A stretch of 64,000 nt of DNA from positions 862,699 to 926,698 of the forward strand of contig CP034990.1 of NCBI GenBank assembly GCA_004026145.2. Reading direction: 5' to 3'. Below the pieces are notes generated by a model that was given only the letters and a program-made list of their open reading frames with translations, was not told the origin of the DNA and did not search any database. Numbering within the stretch: the stretch's first letter is position 1; each line of letters opens with the position of its first letter. Source of the DNA: Takifugu bimaculatus. Lineage: Eukaryota; Chordata; Actinopteri; Tetraodontiformes; Tetraodontidae. This document shows, piece after piece, positions 1-12,222 of this stretch. The position numbers and the translations under genes were made by a program.

Positions 1-7
1 TCCGATG

Positions 8-21
8 CCGCCATCTAGTGG
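8..21 (-). promoter_or_regulatory. CTCF-like motif
   Basis: The 14 bases CCGCCATCTAGTGG match the reverse complement of the core CTCF consensus CCASYAGRKGGCRS at every position. The site lies at the window edge beyond the predicted 3' end of ube2q2, where an insulator would be sensible. A motif match alone does not prove binding. Confidence 0.4.
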
Positions 22-1978
22 CAAAAACGACAAACGCAGCCATATAAATCGACCGCAGGTCAAAGGTCCTGAAACGATCCAGCTCGGGTTAGATGATCTT
101 TTCAAACACCAGAGCATTTCTTGAAGAAAAAAAAAAGCCAGTGAAAGACAATGGGATATTTCATAAAATTCTTTATTCATAAACTTGATGCAAGTTTACA
201 AATTATTTAACATGGTGAAAAACACCCTTGCAATGGGGGGATGAAACCAAAAGCATGCTAACGGTGCATAACTTTATAACACGGCCACTGCAGTTAATGA
301 ACCAAGGTTAAGACCCAAAATGTCACCAGTCACCAGCAGAGATGTTCGGTTAGTCAGACCACAAAAGAAGCTGTTCACCATTTCCCAAAGGGGTTTTTTT
401 TAGTTCATTGTGGGCTTTCGATTATTCTGATGGCACAAAATCTATACTGTGACTTTCTTGGGTTGTCCAGACAAGCTTAGGCAACACACAGGCTGGGGAA
501 TTAAAATATCCTGCGCATTCTGGAAGTCCAAAGTTTCTTAAAAGCCATCCAGCTTAAACGCGGCGTTCCCTCAGTAGCGTGGAGACCTGCTGCCATAGCG
601 ACACGCAACACGCCGCACACTCCTCGCCGGGCGGAGGCCGACACGAGCGCTCTCCAGGCAGACGGTTGACGATCTATCTCGGAGGCTTTCAGACGTTCCT
701 ACTGGTTAAACTCGGACCATTTAAAAATGGCGTCTGGGGGGGAGGGAGGGGGGAAAAAAAAGATTCCATCTTCCCGGATGTGGGGTTCTGAAGCAAGCCT
801 TGTGGAGTGTGCTATGTATTCCTGAGTTTGCTTCTCCAGAGATGAGCAGATCCACTGGACAATGTGACCGGAATGACGTGATATCCGCGTGACCGATGGC
901 GCCGTGGACGGCGAGGCGGCCCCCGGGGGGGGTGAACGCCGCGGCTCCAGCCCGGCGGCGGCTCGCCGTTGCGTGATGAGGTTAATATCGCTGAGAAGAA
1001 TCGGGGAATGATTGTGTGAAGTGGCGGGACTGAGCTTTCTATGCTGGTTTTCTTTTTTTTTTTTAGAAGAAGAAGAAGAAGAATCTTAAAACGACGCGAG
1101 GAACCACACAACAGAACAGCCACAACGAACATCAATTTGCTCCACAGTTTGCTGCATATTATTCACATTACATCGAAATCCGAGCGTGCTCGTGCGCGCG
1201 GCGGAGCCGCCGGCGCCGACCAGAGGTGTTGGTGGGAAGAGCCGGGTCGAACCCTGGGTTCAAGCCCGCGGATTAAAACCATCAGACTCCGGTTGATTGG
1301 ACCCGGGGCGGGAAGCAGGAAGGTAGAGAGTTAAGACTATTGCTGTGAGTTTGAAACCCGCGGCTGGCGCGTGCGGGCCGCCACGGGGCGAGGGAAAGGT
1401 CAGAGGTCAGCCAGACTCTTCCAACTGTAGGAAAAGCGAAGGGCTCAGGATGGGAACCAGCTCCAAGGACCGAGCGAGTCCAGTGAAGCTGCTGAGCCCG
1501 GTGGTTCTGCAGGAGGGGGAAAGCGGCGCCGCTGCATAGCCTGACTGAGGTTGGTCCGGTTCGCCGAGGTCAAGTATGAAAAAGCAAACCTCCGGAACGC
1601 CAACAGACGCCTGCGCCGCCCCGCTAGCTAAAGAGATGCCACCCAATCGAAGGAATGTTAGCGTCAATGCCGCCAATAACGTGAGAACCCCCCCCCTCCC
1701 TCCCAAAAAAGCCCAGCAGTAGTCGTTAAGCTTACATTAGAAAACGGAGCGCCGTTTCCTCCCGAGAGAATCCGTGAAGCAACTTTACCCGACTCCCGCG
1801 GCGCCCCGGCGGATATCGTGACCCTTCCCAGCCAGAGAGCCGCACAAGGTTACATCATAAACAAATCCTTTTGCAGAAATACAAATGTACATGTTTACAG
1901 GTGGAGTTAAAACCGACTAGTTACAGGGTGATAAAATCCCTCCGCGCTCTGGCCGCTGCTGGTTCCTGTGTGGCCCCG

Positions 1979-1992
1979 CTGCCCCCTGCTGG
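1979..1992 (-). promoter_or_regulatory. CTCF-like motif, strong match
   Basis: CTGCCCCCTGCTGG fits the reverse complement of CCASYAGRKGGCRS at all 14 positions and is close to the commonest vertebrate CTCF site. It has the same orientation as the site at 8-21 and lies in the 3' flank of ube2q2. Confidence 0.45.
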
Positions 1993-2568
1993 TTGGGATT
2001 GTGACGCCGAGCCCCCGAATTTAGAGCTCGGCCGGATGCGGAAAAAAAAGTCTCTTCGTCCTCCTCGGTGCGTCCAGCCTTCAGCGAGATAAGTGAGCGA
2101 GCCGGCCTCGGCGGCGTGTTATTCCAGAGGCGGGATGAGACGCGAGCGCAACGTACACGGGCCGTTCCGGAGCGAGAGAGAGAGAGAGCGAGAGACATAG
2201 AGAGAGAGAGAGAGAGAGAGGAGGTTCTTCCCACCGCTGGCAATTTAATGTTCTTCCCAGCTACAAACATGTTATGAGGGAATGTTCTTAGATCCGGCCC
2301 GCGTCCGGCGGGATGTGATATTTAGTCCAAAGTCTTCCTGGAGTGTGGGACAAGGTCACGATGGAGAAGACTGACGGTACCAGATTGATGTCCAGGGAGA
2401 TAAATATCTGACGCAGGGACGCGCTCGCGAGGAGCCGACGCGGAGAACAAAATGATCCGGGTGTTTTAAAAAAAGAGATCAGTCTCAAAGGTGGTGGGGG
2501 GAGGGGAGGGAGGGGAAGGGGAGGGGCAATGGCATGTGGTCCCAGTACAGGAAAGGCAAGAACCTGGT

Positions 2569-5520
2569 TTAGCCGTCCTCCTTAGGGGGTGTGTACCATC
2601 CTACGGGGAGAAACAAGGAAACAACATCAGCAAACACTCGCCGCACCAGCGGTTCCTCTCCGGGGGGGGTGGTGGGGGGGGTTACGGAACAACTCTGTGG
2701 CCCCCGACCCCATTTTCTGTCCTCATCCGCCTGCTCAGGGATGCTGCTCGGCCTCCCTCCCTTTAAGGCTCTAATGTACAGCCAGTTCCAGCATCCTATA
2801 GATCTCAGATCGGGTCGGAGGTCCCGCTGGCGCCGGCGTGATTGTTGAAAATAAAAGGGTCAGACGGGCGCACGTGGAGGTTAAAGTGATGCCCATCTAT
2901 ATGGCTGATTAGCCATTTAGCTTGGATTATTATACATTTTCATCTATTTTCTATTCTTATTTCAATTATTTTGGATTATATACTCATTATTATTGTTCTT
3001 TTTCTTTTTTTTTTGCTGCTGTTGCGCCGTAAATTTCCCCGTTGTGGGACAAATAAAGGGAATCTGAATCTAACTGGAGCGAGAACCAGATGTGTTTGCC
3101 AGGACCAGAGTCCCCCCCCCCGTTCGCTGGACAGGACTCACCGTTCTTCTCGTGGATCTGGACCAGGGATTTGTAGGACTGCTGTGCTCTGGCCAGATTG
3201 TACTGGTTCTGCGTGGGAAGAAGACAACTCGGTGAATTCAGGCGGGCGAGCGGGTTCACACCGGTCCCGGTGCTGCTTCATGACCAGCAGGTGGTCCCGT
3301 TCAGGTCCAAACGGATGTGATCCGGGTTACCGTCACACCTGAGACCTGAGAGAGTCCGGTCGTACTCCGGCGAGCAACTCGCCATCTAACGTCTCGGGTT
3401 TGAGTTCTACGTGTCTGAAATGTCACCGGAGGATCCAAAGCAACTCCAAAAATGGCCCATCGGGTTGCGTAATGAGGGGCGGGGCGGACGTGGCGAGCAG
3501 GGTCGGGCGCTATTACAGCAAAGCTGTCGCCGGGGCTATTTTAGAACGTAATTGCCGTCATTTTAAGCAAACAGTGCGCGCTTCCTGCCCATTCAGATGA
3601 CTAAAAACTGGTTTTTCAAGAGACTCTTTTGCATTTTCAGGTTTTTTCTGGCGGAGGCGTGGAGCTAAGCTCAACTCGCGCTACTGCAGGTGGACACTGA
3701 ACGTGCCACGACCTCTCCAGACACGTTTGTCTCACGGACTCGGGGGGGGGGCGACCATTGAATGTGTGCATTCAAAGGCCTGTTTATAGCGTAGCGCCAT
3801 GCTAACACCAGCCATTGTTAGCGGACAAAGATAACGAACAGGAAAGATATTTTACTGTCCGACACCAAAGGCACCAGAAGGTTCTGAGACGGGGCTCAGA
3901 GAGCGGCGTCGGGCGGCGCGGCGCCTCCCCGGTCGCGTGACGCTGCCGTCATTTGGCTGCGTCAAACGGATGAAGAAGCTGCTCAAAACAAGACGGCTTC
4001 ATTTCTTTGTCACTATGGCGTCAATATTGATTCTTATCATTACTTTTCTGAAGAGGTGATGATAGCGGCTCTGCTGGCATCAGCCGGACCTGAAGAGGCT
4101 CCACACTGGCAGCTTTGGATCATGTCTGAGGGTCCCAAATGTCCCCACTTACTTTATTGGCTCCGAACTGCACTCTTGCTTTTCCTTTGACTAAAGTGGC
4201 GTTGATCTGCATGATGACAGACTCGATGGAATAGGCACTGCTCCAACCCTGAATCCAGGAGTCAAACAGCAGCGGCAGGTCACAAATCTGCATTTTCCGC
4301 CATATTTGCTGTCTTTAAACGAGCTCAGGCATACCTGTTTGGTAAGAAGTTCCATGCAGAGGGCTCCTCCGCCCAGAACGTACCTGGAAAAGGAGAAACT
4401 TTAACAAAAATAAACGACGCTTTGTTTCCTAACCTGACTGGTTTTCGAGGGTCTCGAGATGGGAAATGGCGCGAGGCGGTGAGCGAGGTCGGTGAACTCA
4501 CCCTCCGGAGAGCACAGGCGAGACCACCCGCACAAACGGGGGGTCGAAGGGGAAATTATCCTGGAAGCGGCAGAAAGGGGTCAGCCCGCATGGCAGAAAC
4601 TCACGGCTAAACGCGGCGTTTCCCGCTCTACTCACTTTGTAGGAGAAGTTTAGCAGGATGTAATCCATCCCTTCTTTCTCCTTCAGGACCTGCAGGTCAG
4701 TGTGCAGGGGGCTGTCTGGATCCACCCTTTGGGTCAGAGAAGCGCACGTTGTTGTGGATGTTCCGAGGAAAAGACGACGTAAACAAACCCCACTTACGTC
4801 CTTAATTTGACGTGCCACTCGTAGAGGCTGTCGTTCACCAGCTCCACCGAGTAGATACCTGCAGCGGAAAGGCAACGGACTGCACTTGAACGCACCACGC
4901 CACCACTTCTGCTCTGCATCAGCTGACCGCCAGCACCCCCCCCACTCCCGCACGCGAGCGAGCACGTGAGCGAGCTTAGAGGGCGCCGTCGGTCTGAAGG
5001 TCCTACCTGTCTTGTAACTCTGAGACCTGTAGATCTCTCTGAGCTCCTTCATCAGGCGGTCGGAGGCCTGGACCGATCCCGACACGGCTCCCTGCAACAT
5101 TCCCAAGTGGACAACAAGATTCCGTCATTTACAGGGAATTTGGAACTCCTCCGGGGTTGAAAGGTGCCGAGCACAGCCGAGTCTTTGTGAGGCCCGTCGG
5201 GGTCGTTGGTTCCCCTCACCCCCTCCCCTCAGAACCACTCACGTTCAGGTGGTCTTGTCTCTGGTTCTTGCGGATCTTCTCCAGAATGGCCAAATTCTCC
5301 TTCTCGATGCCGTCGTCTTCGGACTTCTTCCCGTCCACGGGCTCCTCTTCTTTCATCTCATAGTGGTCCAAGTCCTCGATGTCCTGGGAATATTCACAGG
5401 GTTGACGGCACCCAAAAGAACAGTTCGGCTCGGAATGGCTGTGAGGAATGAGGAAAATTCTACCTCGCCCATCTCCTCTTCCTCCTCTTCTTCAGATGTG
5501 ACCTCCTCTGTTCCATGCTG

Positions 5521-5560
<40 letters not shown>

Positions 5561-7379
5561 GGAATAAAGACCAGATTAGCGTGTGTTGCTTTATTCCCAT
5601 TCAACAGGAAATGTAACCGAACTGGTTCCGGGAACTAATCCGACTACATTACAGGTGCGTGGCTGCATAAATTGGGCCCCTTTGGAGAGAGTGGCGAGAA
5701 CAGCGCTACGCTGCACGGCTCATTATCAGGCGAACGTGTGCGCCTGAAGGTCCAGTCGCTGGTTTATCAGTAACTGGACCGCGGCTTTCCGACCACCGAG
5801 TCCTCGTTAAACTCGGTGAATCGTGGCAGCTTCCTGTTCCGCAGGTGATCCTGGCAGATCTGGATTTCTAAAACTGGGAAAGCGGAAAACCGCTGACAGT
5901 TTGAAGGCGGACAAGCGGCCAACTTAAAGCTGAGACTTGAAGCTCGTGGATAAAACGAAGCAGGCTGAGCGGGATCCCCTTTACCCCTGGTGGGCCTGTT
6001 CCACGCCACCCACCGCCGTTACTAACGTGTTGCACCTGCGGACTTGCCTTCCTGTCCTGTCCTACGGGTCCTGCAGGGAGCGGCTGGTCCAGCATCTCCA
6101 CATCTGGATGTTGGGGAAGGTTATACAGCCGACACAGGTCGCAAATGAGTTTCTTCAACTGCTGCAGAAGCTGAGAGCGACAGTTAAGAGGGAAGAAGGG
6201 TTGAAAAGACAACAATCCAAGGGCAGCTGTGCACATGCGCGTGTTTTCATTTCCCATTCCCATCTCATTTCCCGCGTACGCGCCGACGTTTACGCTCCAA
6301 AAATGCTACTTTAAGAGAATCCAGGCACGCGCAGCGGCCCCGGCAGCCCTCGTCGGAGCCGTGACCCCCGACGAGGGCTGCCGGGGCAAACGGTGCACAT
6401 GTTCTGACATCGAGACTGGGCCCGGTCCGTTTGGATCGCTGCCCTCGCGCCGCGGCTGGAACACGTCCACAGTCTTTCTGCACCGGAGACAAAACGTCCA
6501 GAGCAGCAAAACCATCACACAACTGTTCCAGAAGAATTCCCTTCAGCACTCGGTGGCCTGTTGGGATTTATCATCCCTCAGCTACAGCACAAATTTGGCT
6601 TTGTTTTTGAGGGCATTTCCACACACACACACACACACATATAATCACACACACACACACAGGAGCCCAGGCTAGCATTTTAATGGCATGCTTGCCAAGA
6701 GGGACAGTAAGCATTATGGTTAGGAATAGTGTATAAAAATAGTGAAGGTATATGATGGGATCCATAGATGAGCAGTGCAAAGTTACCAGAGTGCTGCCTT
6801 TCCTCACATCGTCCAACCGCTCCAAAACTTGCGCCAAGCTCGGATCGTCAGAGTCCACAAACCAAATCGGCGGGGTAGATGGATACGATTCCTAAAGGCA
6901 ACAATGGCAGAGTGATAAATCGGCACTAGTGACACACGAATGCGTGTCGCCAGGTTAAAACCACAGTAAATGTGTGGGCTCGCCACGTTAGCATTCTGTG
7001 CGCAGCCAATGCTAATGCTAATGCTCGTTATAAATACCCGTTTATGTTGACTCGACAAAGCACAAGCACCACCTTTAAATGAAAATACCACTACTGATTT
7101 ATATAGGACCGCAGAAACTCCACTTAATAGCAGAAAATATTACAGTTGTGGAATTAGCCTGCTATGGGCTAACATTAGCATCTGGTGAAATTTAAAAAGG
7201 CGAACAGATTGTCTCCTCACCGTTATGTTACAGTGGATAATTAATAGTTTCTCTCCAGTTACATTAAATTGGCAACTCAATTCGTCGGGCTTCCAGTCAA
7301 TGATCCTGAAACGTTCGTGATTTGGATCAAAAATGGACTCCAAAAACTTCAGTTCGGCCTTCAGCCCCGACACAGACAT
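2569..7379 (-). CDS. ube2q2: Ubiquitin-conjugating enzyme E2 Q2, 13 exons
   Basis: This E2 enzyme accepts ubiquitin from E1 on a catalytic cysteine and passes it on. Exons on the minus strand: 7379-7221, 6891-6787, 6170-~6066, 5517-5464, 5383-5243, 5091-5007, 4858-4798, 4726-4636, 4560-4502, 4383-4335, 4248-4153, 3208-3142 and 2600-2569. All phases agree and the product is about 367 residues (human UBE2Q2 is about 375). It starts [18 protein letters not shown] and ends [10 protein letters not shown], both typical of UBE2Q2. An N-terminal RWD-like region is followed by an acidic linker (TSEEEEEEE) and the UBC domain, with [11 protein letters not shown] and the active-site segment [10 protein letters not shown] (Cys). 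The end of exon 3 is uncertain: GT donors after 6066 or 6036, or a GC donor after 6048, all keep frame. The first best matches the human length. Confidence 0.95.
2991..3075 (+). repeat. Fish LINE-type 3' tail fragment
   Basis: The segment around AAATTTCCCCGTTGTGGGAC followed by AAATAAAGG resembles the 3' end that teleost non-LTR retroelements scatter through introns and UTRs. It lies in the last intron of ube2q2. Only the tail is recognised; no reverse transcriptase remains. Confidence 0.55.
5523..5560. repeat. (CA)n microsatellite
   Basis: An uninterrupted dinucleotide run of about 19 units in a ube2q2 intron, a few bases before the acceptor of exon 4. On the minus strand it forms a TG tract next to the splice site, so length changes could affect splicing. 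Confidence 0.95.
6619..6662. repeat. (CA)n microsatellite, interrupted
   Basis: Two short CA runs split by an AT-rich interruption inside ube2q2 intron 2. Confidence 0.9.
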
Positions 7380-8552
7380 CTTCCACGCATCTCCGGCTGG
7401 GCCGCTGGGGAGTGGGAGAAGTCGGGACTTAGCTTTAAGCTAGCTGAAGCCACCGCGCAATTTTTCCACAACAACCCCCACTGCGTGCGCAGCAGCGATC
7501 TGACAGGCAAACCAGGTAGATATACCTGGGTGCCGACTGAAAACTATTAAGACCGTCCTATCAAAATGTCAGGGCAACCGGGGATATTTGCTGATGAGCC
7601 AGCTAAGTTTAGCTGGCTTTCGTTAGCGTCTGACAACAGCGCAGCGGTTAGCAGGACGCTAGTTAGCGAGCTAGCGGGCTAGTCCGTTCTTGTCTTTCCG
7701 TCTATTGTTGTTCCTGCCTGTGATCACAACAAGTTTAAGGCGGTGGTGGTAATCCGTGACCTCCTCCTCACAGTCTCATCGGACGGTCCCTTGTGTGTTA
7801 CTGAGTCGGGGAATAATCACACCATCTCCACCCCGTGAACTTGTATCCCGCTGCAGGGATAGTGTTTTTCATCCCGGTGTACAAGTGCAGTTGGCCTCTT
7901 GTGGGGTTTAAAGATGGCGTCGCGCGAGCTCTCCGTTCCCGCAGACTCCCAGAATTCAGCGCGCCGGCGCTTCATTCAGCACATCGAATTATTAATCGGA
8001 TTATTCCGTTTTTTAATGACACGTGTTGATCAATGACTTTTACAAATAAACACACGTCGCGGCATTGGAGAGTTTCACCGAGAGTTTCACTAAACTTTTC
8101 AACGTTGTGCCTGTGAAAATGAGCTGTGAGCAGGTTTTAATAACGTTGTCGGGAACTGTTCGTGATTTATTATGTGTCTCTGCATCTTATATGGGGGTAT
8201 ATTATATAAAAAGAGTGTCTGCTCTTTATTATTAAATGCTTTAGCGTTCATTTCACACCGGTCGCTCAGTGATATCAACGTTTCATTTCCAGTTTTACTG
8301 AAACGTAACTCATCGGTGTTGAATGGTCACATTTAAAGCATTGACTTTCGCTTTTATATTGATATGAAGATCCCATTCATTATCCGAAACAAATGGAATA
8401 AAATGGCTTTATAATTCCAAATGTGACGGATTATTTTCAGATGTCGATGTTATCAGACTAAAATACAATCATACTATATATATTTTTAAATATAGCGTTA
8501 TATCAATTGACCACTAGGTGGGAGTGTTTGCTCAATAATCCGACAAAATAAG
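7380..8552. other. ube2q2 upstream region, probable promoter
   Basis: This gene-free stretch upstream of the ube2q2 start holds CpGs. Near 7910 there is an AAGATGGCG element like the YY1 sites found at TATA-less start sites, oriented for plus-strand transcription. A divergent promoter serving ube2q2 (minus) and the possible small gene at 8553-9104 (plus) would fit, but this is inference. Near 8511-8524 there is a CTCF-like motif with one mismatch. Confidence 0.35.
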
Positions 8553-9104
8553 ATGACTGAGATGAAGGTAATTAAAAAGGAGATAAACCTCGAAAATCCA
8601 TCAGGTTGAATCTGCTTCAAGCTTTTATTTCATTGTTCATTTGCTTACAAGCACATGGTTTTAATTTCATGCCGCTCTCAAATATGTCTTGCGGATTGTA
8701 AATGAAAAGATTTTTACTTTTTAAAATTCAGATCACCTCAATCCTGAAAAGCTGAAAAAAACAAAGTCGGACGACAGCCTTCAGAAAATGCTGCTTTTAG
8801 CCTCCAAGCATAATCAGTCAGATAAGACGGAGGATTTGATGGCAACTCCTAAAAGCAGAATTGAAAATGGCTCCACCCTTTGGTGAGTGACCTTGTTACT
8901 CAGGCACATTCAGGAGTCTGCTGTCATCCTTAATTTATAGTCCCCTGATAACGCTTCTCTTATTCTCTCCATGTCTAAATTGGTATTCTGTGAAAGGTGA
9001 GCACTGTCAGCTCAGAAAAAAAAAAAAAATCTGGTTTTGAACCGTGTTGCAGTGTGACGTTTGAGGAACATCATATTGACTTTCTCCATTTTAGAGGCTC
9101 ATAA
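8553..9104 (+). CDS. Possible small spliced gene, unknown function
   Basis: I do not recognise the product. A middle exon (8732-8882) has a good acceptor (ttcag) and a strong donor (G|GTGAGTGA). It is open in one frame that continues across a clean acceptor at 9052 into a last exon (9053-9104) ending in TAA. The joined reading contains SDDSLQKMLLLASKHNQ and ends VTFEEHHIDFLHFRGS. An AATAAA lies near 9519. The first exon is unclear: ATG at 8553 with a donor after 8567 joins in frame only if the weaker acceptor just before CTGAAAAAAAC is used, giving about 68 residues. It could also be the 3' part of a gene starting further upstream, or a chance pairing of splice sites. Confidence 0.3.
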
Positions 9105-11999
9105 ACCAAAAGGGTGGCGAAGGTATGCCTGACCCTGTTGTCCAAAGTTGTGTCACTGATGATGTGTGGGCCTGCAGCCTGGGCAGCGACAGCTGTGGAT
9201 CAGCGTTTTGCAGCAGCCTCGTGTTGGTGCTGCTCCTCCGAAGTCGCGCACGTTTGTCAGACTCACTCGTGCGAAACAAACGCAGCAGTAAAACCCGACA
9301 TGAAGCTGAAGCCGGAGCGTGTGCAGCCTGCTTTTAGGGTCGCTGCTAATGGAATGATCCCTCAGGAAAAGGTCACGGTTCCACTCTGGCTACCACTGCT
9401 GGGTTGGGATGGGGGGCGATGCGAGAGAACCCCCATTCTCTCTTAACCCCTTCCGTCTCGCACAAGAGCTCACGGGAAAGGCAAAAATGATACAAACTGA
9501 TCATATCACAGCGTTATAAATAAATGAAAATCCATCTGGGGTCAGAGGTCAGTGCACAACAATTATAAACAGATAACTATGACACACAGTGTCACAGTCG
9601 ACCGTGCAAACACAGCTGACTCTTCTTACAGGTCAAAACAATTAGCTTCCCTCCTCCCCTGCTCATCGATTATTGGGGGAACTGTGTTGAGGGAACTTGT
9701 CCTCCGCTCGCCTCTTCTGTTGGGATAACAGCCCTCCTAAAGCAATTACCCCTCCATGTGGAAGGGGGCTGCATCATCACAACATCCGCTGATAGATGGG
9801 CCGCTTAAATTGCCATTAAAGAGCGAGGAAAGGCGCCTTTGTACGCTCCAGCGTTGCTGAGACACTCTGCTTCCTGTTGTTTGTGATTTTCAGGTGTAAA
9901 TTAGATTCCGACGCTCTGGGAACGGCGTCACATAGACTGTAGCTCCTTTTGGATTTGCACCCACAGAGCCAGAGCAGACGGCCCCGAGGTGGGCGCCACC
10001 GGCCCCGTCCGGGATCAAAGCGCAGAAACGTCAGTGTCGTCGGTCGAGGCCCGGTTGCCTTTTCAGCCGCGCTTTATGATGGAGCGGCCGGCGCGCTGTC
10101 TGTCACACTGTGACCGTGGACGCGCTAATAAAGAGGCAGATCGCTGTTGTCCCCGGTGATTCATCCCGCACTTCTGCCCTCAATCTGCTCCAGACGAAAA
10201 GTTAATTAAAACGCGGCCTCATCTCGGCGTTCCATCCCAGACAGCACGTGCAAATCATCGGTCTGGATTTACGAGCCTGTGACACCCCCCCACAAACGGC
10301 CTTTTTCAACATAAACCTCGATATTAAAGGCTTCACGCAAACGTTCGTCTTGCAGCCTTGCTGTGCTGACGCACTGGACATCCAAATTCATGGGAATCTC
10401 TCTCATCTGCTCCACTTCTTTGCTCATTTCTCGGGTGTCCAGATTGGTGGCAGGTGCCTGAATTCATTCCTCATCTGCTGAGCTCACCTAAACACCATCA
10501 GGGAAGGAGGAAACTCAGCTTTGTAAGGCTTCATTCCCAGAAAAACGTGTCTTTGCTTTGCTGGAATTCCCAGCGAAGCCCATAAACTGCCTTTCAGTTC
10601 CAGGACGGTTGATACTCAAAATACTGGAATATTTGTGCTTGCTCTCTTCTTCCTGAGCTATGATGTCATCATCCAGGAGGGCGTCCGGATCCTGATCTGC
10701 AGCCGCAGATATGATGTTGATTATCTCGTCTCATCTGTATAAACATGCGTTTAACGGGTCACTTTAATGAGAGTTCCCCGATGTATCCCCCTCCTGATGG
10801 CAGCAGCAGGAAGGGATTGCAGTCCTGAAGTTTGATGCTGTTTCCCATCTTCATCTTTCCTGACCACACAAAGAAATCTTCGGAAAAGTTCTCGGTGCCC
10901 ATTTCTTCCTTTCTTCCTTCTCCTCATTTTAACCCTGTAAACTGAGAACAAATGCTCCTTTTTAGATGCAGATTCCCTAAAATGTGCATGTGTGTGCAGG
11001 GTTATACTTCAAACCAGCGACACACATCTGCGTTTCCCCAAAACATAATTACATTAAAAAGGCCTTTCTCATTTCCATGGGTCTTAGTCAACTTAATTAT
11101 GTCCAAAATGAGCCCACGGAGGCCCATTAGCCTGGAAGAGGTCTGAATAAAGAGTGAATGTCACCTTGGATTGCAGTTATATCACCGATGTCTCGGCACT
11201 TCTTTACTTCATCAATAAAAAACAGAAAAACAGCGTCCACGTTTTAGTCTTTTATCATCAGAACAGCGTGATTATGTTTTTTATGTAGAACCAACAGCTG
11301 CTAAAGACATTAACATACATACCAAAATAGGATGAAGCACCATTATCAGCAGAGTCCTACATGTGCCATAGGTTGACTCTGTAATGGGTAAATGGACTGT
11401 GTTGTGCCAATCTAATTGGATGAGGGTTATCTGTGGGGCATCACTGTTCGGGGGAATCTGGTGTTCCTCATGCGGTCTAACCGAGTCAACCGCTGCCTAA
11501 TTACATTCGAGCCAAAGTCTATTTACTTTCTGGGACGCTGCTGCTCTGGCAAGAGGCAAAACGGGCTGGCGGGGCACGAGCGCACCACTGCCGTGCTGCG
11601 CGCTTACGAGAACACGGCTCCTGGCACCAGTAAGAGACCAACAGGCTGAGACTTAAATCAATTAGCTAAGAGGGCAACCGATCATCTAAATCATAGCCCG
11701 CCTGGAGCAGAAGGCAGAAACACTGTATTCATGATGGAGGCGCTGGTTCCTGGAGCGTGAACAGGATCTAACATGCTCAGAAGGTTGGAGATCAGCCAGG
11801 AGATCAGACGTGCCAGAGCCTGTCGTCTTTTTCTATAGTCTAGCTGATCATGGATACGGTCCATCAAGACCCGAAGGTGGAGTGGCCCAGAGCTCCGTAT
11901 GAGGACGTCTGAAGATGCACCTGGGACCAGCGATGCCTTCATCCCTGCAGATGATACACCAACTCCAATACCTTTAATTCTAATGATCAGATATGTTAA

Positions 12000-12222
12000 T
12001 GCTGAGGTTCTCTGAATATGTGGCGTCTCCTGCACGTCTGTCCGTCCCGGAGAGACCCGTCTCTCCCCCCGTGGTCTCCTTCAGGTGTCTTCTTTTTCTC
12101 TAAAAGGGTTTTTTTCAGGTTTTTACTGACCTGGTTTGAGGGTATAGGAACACGGAGGGTCACAACAACTCCGAGGAAAACAATGTTTGTTATTTTGGGC
12201 TGTAAATAAACCTGACTTCATC
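12000..12222 (+). repeat. Decayed interspersed repeat tail
   Basis: A segment with cccggagagaccc, a T-rich middle and a terminal TGTAAATAAACCTGACTTCA resembles a class of teleost interspersed repeats whose 3' ends look like this. No coding part is left and the exact family is not identified. Confidence 0.4.

Larger units (their letters stand above)
1..2568 (-). other. ube2q2: 3' flank / probable long 3' UTR of ube2q2
   Basis: No convincing coding exon is seen here. An AATAAA signal on the minus strand (tttatt at 172-177) is the farthest candidate poly(A) site downstream of the ube2q2 stop, so much of this may be 3' UTR. Contents include CpG-rich stretches (about 880-970, 1190-1270, 1340-1560), an imperfect (GA)n tract (about 2176-2220), G-runs near 2490-2530 and 2660-2680, and two CTCF-like motifs. 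The CpG-rich part could instead be a promoter of a gene outside the window. Confidence 0.35.
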
